A stretch of DNA of 64,000 bases from the NCBI GenBank assembly GCA_033032175.1, contig CM065312.1, forward strand, positions 1,922,001-1,986,000, given 5' to 3'. How positions within the stretch are numbered: the stretch's first letter is position 1; every line of letters begins with the position of its first letter. Made by a program: the position numbers and the translations under genes. This DNA is from Saturnia japonica. Taxonomy: Eukaryota > Arthropoda > Insecta > Lepidoptera > Saturniidae. Positions 59,723-64,000 of the stretch are shown here, piece after piece. The notes beneath the pieces were generated by a model. That model was not told the origin of the DNA. It saw only the letters and a program-made list of their open reading frames with translations, and made no database searches.

Positions 59723-61872
59723 AGGGAACGGGTTATTATAATTGAATCAGTAAATACCTATGACACTAATCCATAGAGGGTCTAAGTTAATTTCTCTAAT
59801 ATGGTTGAAAGTAATGGAGAATATTCAACCCCAGACAAACTGAATAGCAGAGACAGTATAACAAGATGAGTTCTCGGTCCGCCGACTCACGATATTGGAG
59901 ACATGCCCGCAGGCGCTATCGGCCCTACAACGAATTCCAGAATGTATCGCGTAATAACACAGTCTGAATACACTTTTCTTTATTTATATCAATAAATCCG
60001 TACTTCTGTCTGTACATGTAACAATTTTTTTTTGTCTTACTGTAAGTTCGGATTTAAGTCAGAAACAGCTTAGTTGATTTTTATGAAATTTTGTACAATG
60101 AAAGTAGGTGTCTATTTGGAAGTCATTCTTCAGTTGATAAGTTAAATGAGAATATTTTATTATTCTTTGAAATATGCAACTTTTTTAATTGTTATTATAA
60201 ACTTTTGTATTGTCGAATTAGAGGTACTTATGAGTCTGCGTTTTTTTCAACAACCTTTATTTGTAACCCAGTCATTTGACCTCTTTACTGCCGTTTGTTT
60301 TATTACATATTATATCTCCTCTATATTTTATACTAAAATACTTAAATACCTCTGAAATTTTCAAATCTAACAAGTTTGTAATTTCATACTAATGTCAATA
60401 TTACTTACATGGGCATGTGTCAGCGGTACGTTATTAAAATATTTAATGTTTTTATTTATCGTAATATTATAAAATTGTAATATGTCCTTTGTATGTGTCT
60501 AAAAAGTCATGTTAAATGTATAACATATACCTATAACTATTTTTTTTATTGCCCCTGAGACCCCATAACAAAATATATTGTATTTTGTTACTGTTTTGTG
60601 TTGTGTCAATATGTGTTTTGTTTTTAGGTTATTCTACAGTACACTGAACATTTGGCAAGTACAATTCTAGAACTTGTATTTGTCAAATACATATATTTAA
60701 GAAAAAGCTTACGTTTTAAATTTAATTGTCATATAACTGCGTATAGGGAGTTTTTGGCGGGATCTTGAAGTAACATGTTGTGGTTGTTATTTTTAATTCA
60801 TTTACTTAGGTTTTTGACAGTATATTATGTAATATTTGTGGCGTTTTGCGTGATATAGTTTGGTTTTTGTGCATAAGTGAGGTGGATTATAAATATAAGC
60901 TGATAGCATTAATTCCGAGATCCCACAAAAATTTCCTAGAAAATTCTAACAAGGGAGCCACCATCTTGTTAGGATACTGAATCGTCATAACATTTGACAA
61001 TATAATTCACTCGATAATGGGAGTAATGGTCTTCATTAAAGATAACCGGTTGCCAAGTTATGAAGAAGAAGAAGAAGAAGAACTGAGTATAGGATATGGA
61101 GGTTAGAGACCACGAGAACAATTTCTGTTTAAAAAAGTTTCCGTCGAAAAACGTCAAATCAGTGTGGCGCCACGGTAGCAAGTAGGTAAATTTTAAAATA
61201 ACGCCAAAAGTTATTATTTTTTCAATTTCGCCAACTTGGACAACTTTTGACATAATAACAAACATTTCCCATTATTATTCAATTATTTATTAGTTTTCTT
61301 ACTTTTATTTACCTTACTTACCTTACCTTACCTTACCTTATCTCACCTTACCTACCTCTATCCTTCATAAATAAATACAACCACCTGGTAATAAATCGTG
61401 CGAAGTGATACTGCCGAAACATGAGCATCGATCAAGCGTATAAAAAATACTACGGCTATAGTGACTGGATTTCGAGTCACTAAGTCGAGTTTTCATCATA
61501 TAAATAATAGACACAATTTTATTACAAAAAAAGGGAGAAAATTATGAAAAGAACATTACAACAAAAAAAACTTCATAGTTATCGAGATCTATGAATCAAA
61601 AAAATTGTTTGTATAACGAACATCGAACCCCTTCGCTCTGTAACCCAATACCCTAATCCTGAGACAATTACGTTGCCGGTCGCGCCGTATCATCTAAATG
61701 AGAATGTAACCGAATGTTCCATGGTTCGCTTGTTACAAGGGAGGCTGAATAACTTATTACGGAGTTCGTTGCTTTGTCAACGACTCTATCAAATATTTCA
61801 TAAAGGAACGGGTACGACATATAGGTACTACAGATTGCAATTTCGTCTCAAATAAAAAATTTAATAACGTCT
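59723..61872. other. Gene-free stretch with two microsatellites
   Basis: No gene found. A (GAA)n run is at 61062-61083 and a (CCTTA)n-type run at 61304-61356. A LINE-3'-like scrap (TTGATTTTTATGAAATTTTG) is at 60073-60095. Confidence 0.45.
61304..61356. repeat. (CCTTA)n microsatellite
   Basis: Imperfect tandem CCTTA/ACCTT units (TTACCTTACCTTACCTTA in the core). The word is TAAGG on the other strand, which differs from the insect telomere word TTAGG, so it is a simple repeat. Confidence 0.8.
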
Positions 61873-62180
61873 CTAATTATCCCAATGCTGGGAAAAGACC
61901 ACGTTTTTGGAGTGTAAGGGCTGTCGAATTACATCTTCAGCACTGAGACACCCAAGCCAACCTCACCTGCATATGGTGCATCCTGCTGAGTAACACACGA
62001 GGAAATGGCGATAGCGGGATGGTAAAAAGTCCGTCATTGTGACTCGCTTTTGCATGTTGCGTTTCGGGATCAGCCTGCGCATATCCTGTTAAATTATTGC
62101 AGGCTGACAGGATAACGGCGACCGTAGATTAATTACGATCTCTCGGTGGTCGTGTTTGGATTATACTGTGCTTACCTTCA
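61873..62180 (+). repeat. Dispersed repeat family C, full copy
   Basis: Begins near CCCAATGCTGGGAAAAGACC and continues with the blocks shared with 7195-7475: CCAACCTCACCTGCATATGG, TGCATCCTGCTGAGTAACAC, GCGTTTCGGGATCAGCCTGC, TTAAATTATTGCAGGCTGAC, GGTGGTCGTG. The best preserved copy of the family here. Confidence 0.65.
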
Positions 62181-62269
62181 GGGACACTAACGTCAATTTT
62201 CCGTAATACTATTTAAAAAATACTATTTAATACTCACGCCCAAAAATGTAGAATTCTGTATTTTCTCAC

Positions 62270-62460
62270 AACATGATTTTACTACGATATTTCTCATGGT
62301 TTCTATTCAGCATTGACAAAACCAAAATATGAAATTCAAGCCCTGAGAAGGTAATAATGTTCCAACCAGCGTCAATACACTTTTGCCGGGTTGGACAACA
62401 TCCCAGTGACTGAGAAAAACCGATGATAAACTCGATCAGGTTTATCAATAAATAAAAAAT
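62270..62460 (-). mobile_element. 3' end of the 50.9-kb LINE family, fourth copy
   Basis: The minus strand reads AAACCTGATCGAGTTTATCA, CAGTCACTGGGATGTTGTCC, AACCCGGCAAAAGTGTATTG and AGGGCTTGAATTTCATATTT, matching the 3' UTR at 51540-51650 in order with substitutions. Confidence 0.6.
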
Positions 62461-64000
62461 CCGTCGTTCATCATATTTTTAATTAAATGTGCAGAGAAAC
62501 CTGCGCAGTCACTTCCAGAAATAACTTCTTAATAACTTAATAACTATCAATTACATAATGAATGAATGAATTATCCAAATGAAAGAAGATAATAATTATG
62601 GGGTTGTCACAGCGTTGCTTTTTTTTATTTTATTATGTTTGTTCATTTTTTGTGACAATAAATAATGTTACTTCTTTCTTGCATTTTGTAATTGCAAAAA
62701 TGATTTGCGTGAATGACCTGTTTTTAGCACAATAAATTACCAAATTGCGCAAGCTGCGGAACTCGCGAATGTCTTTCATTTCGCTGTCGTGGTTCCATGG
62801 GCAAGTGACAAAGTGGTCCAAGATGGGAACACGCCAAGCCCAGTGACAAGACTGGCTTCTAAGTTTTTTTCAGTTTTTCTGTTTCGAAATTCGCGTCTTG
62901 TATATGATCTCATTCATTCGCCGAGTAGAATCAAATCAACTAGCAATTCACGAGAGATGTTCGCAGTCTACATTCCGAGACAGATTTCATAAACTCATCT
63001 AGATTGAATAGAATTCGTGCGGTATTGTCTCGTCGAGATACTTTATCTATCTTTTTAAAGCAAAACAAGATATTTTGTTGAACTGTACCCGCCCGTACGT
63101 GATGGTTTTTATAGTTAACGTTGCCAACTACGCTATGATTATAAAGTAAAATTAACCATTTTTACTATAGTTAACAAGTAACAGATTAATAAAAATGTTT
63201 ATGTTTATTAATATATCAGTAGTTTTGGACATATAATTAAATCCAAATAGTGTAATAGATTTTTATTATAAAAACCAAAGTAGATGAACAAGACATATAA
63301 AAAAAATAATATATATGTCTGGATTTTATTCAAAAATGGCTTAGCCGATTTTAATGAAATTTTGTACACGGGAAGTATTATTATGTTATTCCACATTTGA
63401 TAACCTATAAATATTTTATATACGTTTTTACAAATCGTAAGGTAATAATATTCATATCATATAATTTAATTTTGACTATTTCTTAACCGATTTTAATGAC
63501 ATTTTGTATATAAGAAGTAAGTAGGTATATTATATATAATTATAAAATTGATAGACAATAATAATTATCAATAATACTTTCGGAACTCATAAAATATTAA
63601 TTTTCCAAAATCACATTACTTACGTCACGAAGCGAGAATAGTTTCTACATAATAAACGGGTACAGAACCATGCCAGAGATATATAATATTAACCATAGAG
63701 CACAGAACTAAATATTATATTCTTTTTTTTTTTAAAACAACAATCTTTAATGTAACATTTCGTAAAAGATAATCAGATAATCAGAGAATCAACATAACAG
63801 TAACAAAAGAAAGACTAAAGATTTTCATTTGTAAAATTAAAGCATTACACGCTTTTTGGAAAATGCCCCAATGCCTCGGACGCTAGATTTAAAAAGAAAA
63901 CATTTCCACAAACAGAAGTATACGAAGCGATGCGATGCTCTGCGATGCTATTCAAAACAAAATGTCGCTTCGTCACTCGCTATGAATCAATAATGAAACA
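62461..64000. other. Gene-free stretch with repeat scraps
   Basis: At 62795-62870 a SINE family B tail fragment (AAAGTGGTCCAAGATGGGAA, CACGCCAAGCCCAGTGACAA). At 63335-63370 and 63483-63510 two LINE-3'-like blocks (GCCGATTTTAATGAAATTTT and ACCGATTTTAATGACATTTT) lie in tandem. No gene supported. Confidence 0.45.

Noticed and set aside
61304..61356. Possible interstitial telomere repeat
   Set aside because: The repeated word is CCTTA/TAAGG, not the insect telomere word CCTAA/TTAGG; it is an imperfect microsatellite.

Overview
The window is AT-rich nuclear DNA from an animal, and the interspersed repeats point to a moth or butterfly. The evidence is remnants of RTE-like and Jockey/CR1-like LINEs, tRNA-derived SINEs, a decayed mariner transposase, and many copies of short repeat families whose style is familiar from Lepidoptera. 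The species cannot be named from the sequence. I find no convincing host protein-coding gene, true tRNA, rRNA or CRISPR array. Almost every open frame is either accidental or the tail of a dead retrotransposon.

Layout. From 1 to about 32.3 kb is a gene-poor mosaic of dispersed repeats. These include two inverted copies of one family (58-345 and 8478-8765), a 253-bp MITE-like element with 26-bp terminal inverted repeats (5548-5800), an inverted-repeat element at 9624-10091, RTE remnants at 10.9 and 17.4 kb, a Jockey/CR1-like reverse transcriptase C-terminus at 21.7-22.6 kb, a mariner pseudogene at 24.5-25.1 kb, two further LINE tails at 25.5 and 26.7 kb, and two adjacent tRNA-derived SINEs at 31.1-31.65 kb.

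From 32314 to 50492 lies the dominant feature, an 18.2-kb head-to-tail satellite array. The modal monomer is 233 bp. I count 79 units: 77 full-length (231-234 bp) and two truncated around homopolymer blocks (17 G; 30 A plus 38 T). The units are nearly identical. A stretch of the left part (copies 5-14) alternates 232- and 233-bp variants, forming a 465-bp dimer. Each monomer carries a TATA-like tract, a perfect A-box match, a B-box-like motif (9 of 11 positions) at tRNA spacing, and a downstream TTTT. It therefore looks like a tandemly amplified, tRNA/SINE-derived Pol III cassette, which is the most interesting feature here. Transcription is an inference.

From 50.5 to 64 kb the repeat mosaic resumes: two copies of one LINE in opposite orientation (50.9-51.7 and 55.3-56.1 kb), a second Jockey-like LINE tail at 51.9-52.3 kb, SINE copies, a direct repeat pair (52.4 and 54.0 kb), and short microsatellites. 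One SINE family shares its 3' tail with the LINE at 52.2 kb, suggesting that LINE (or a relative) mobilised it.
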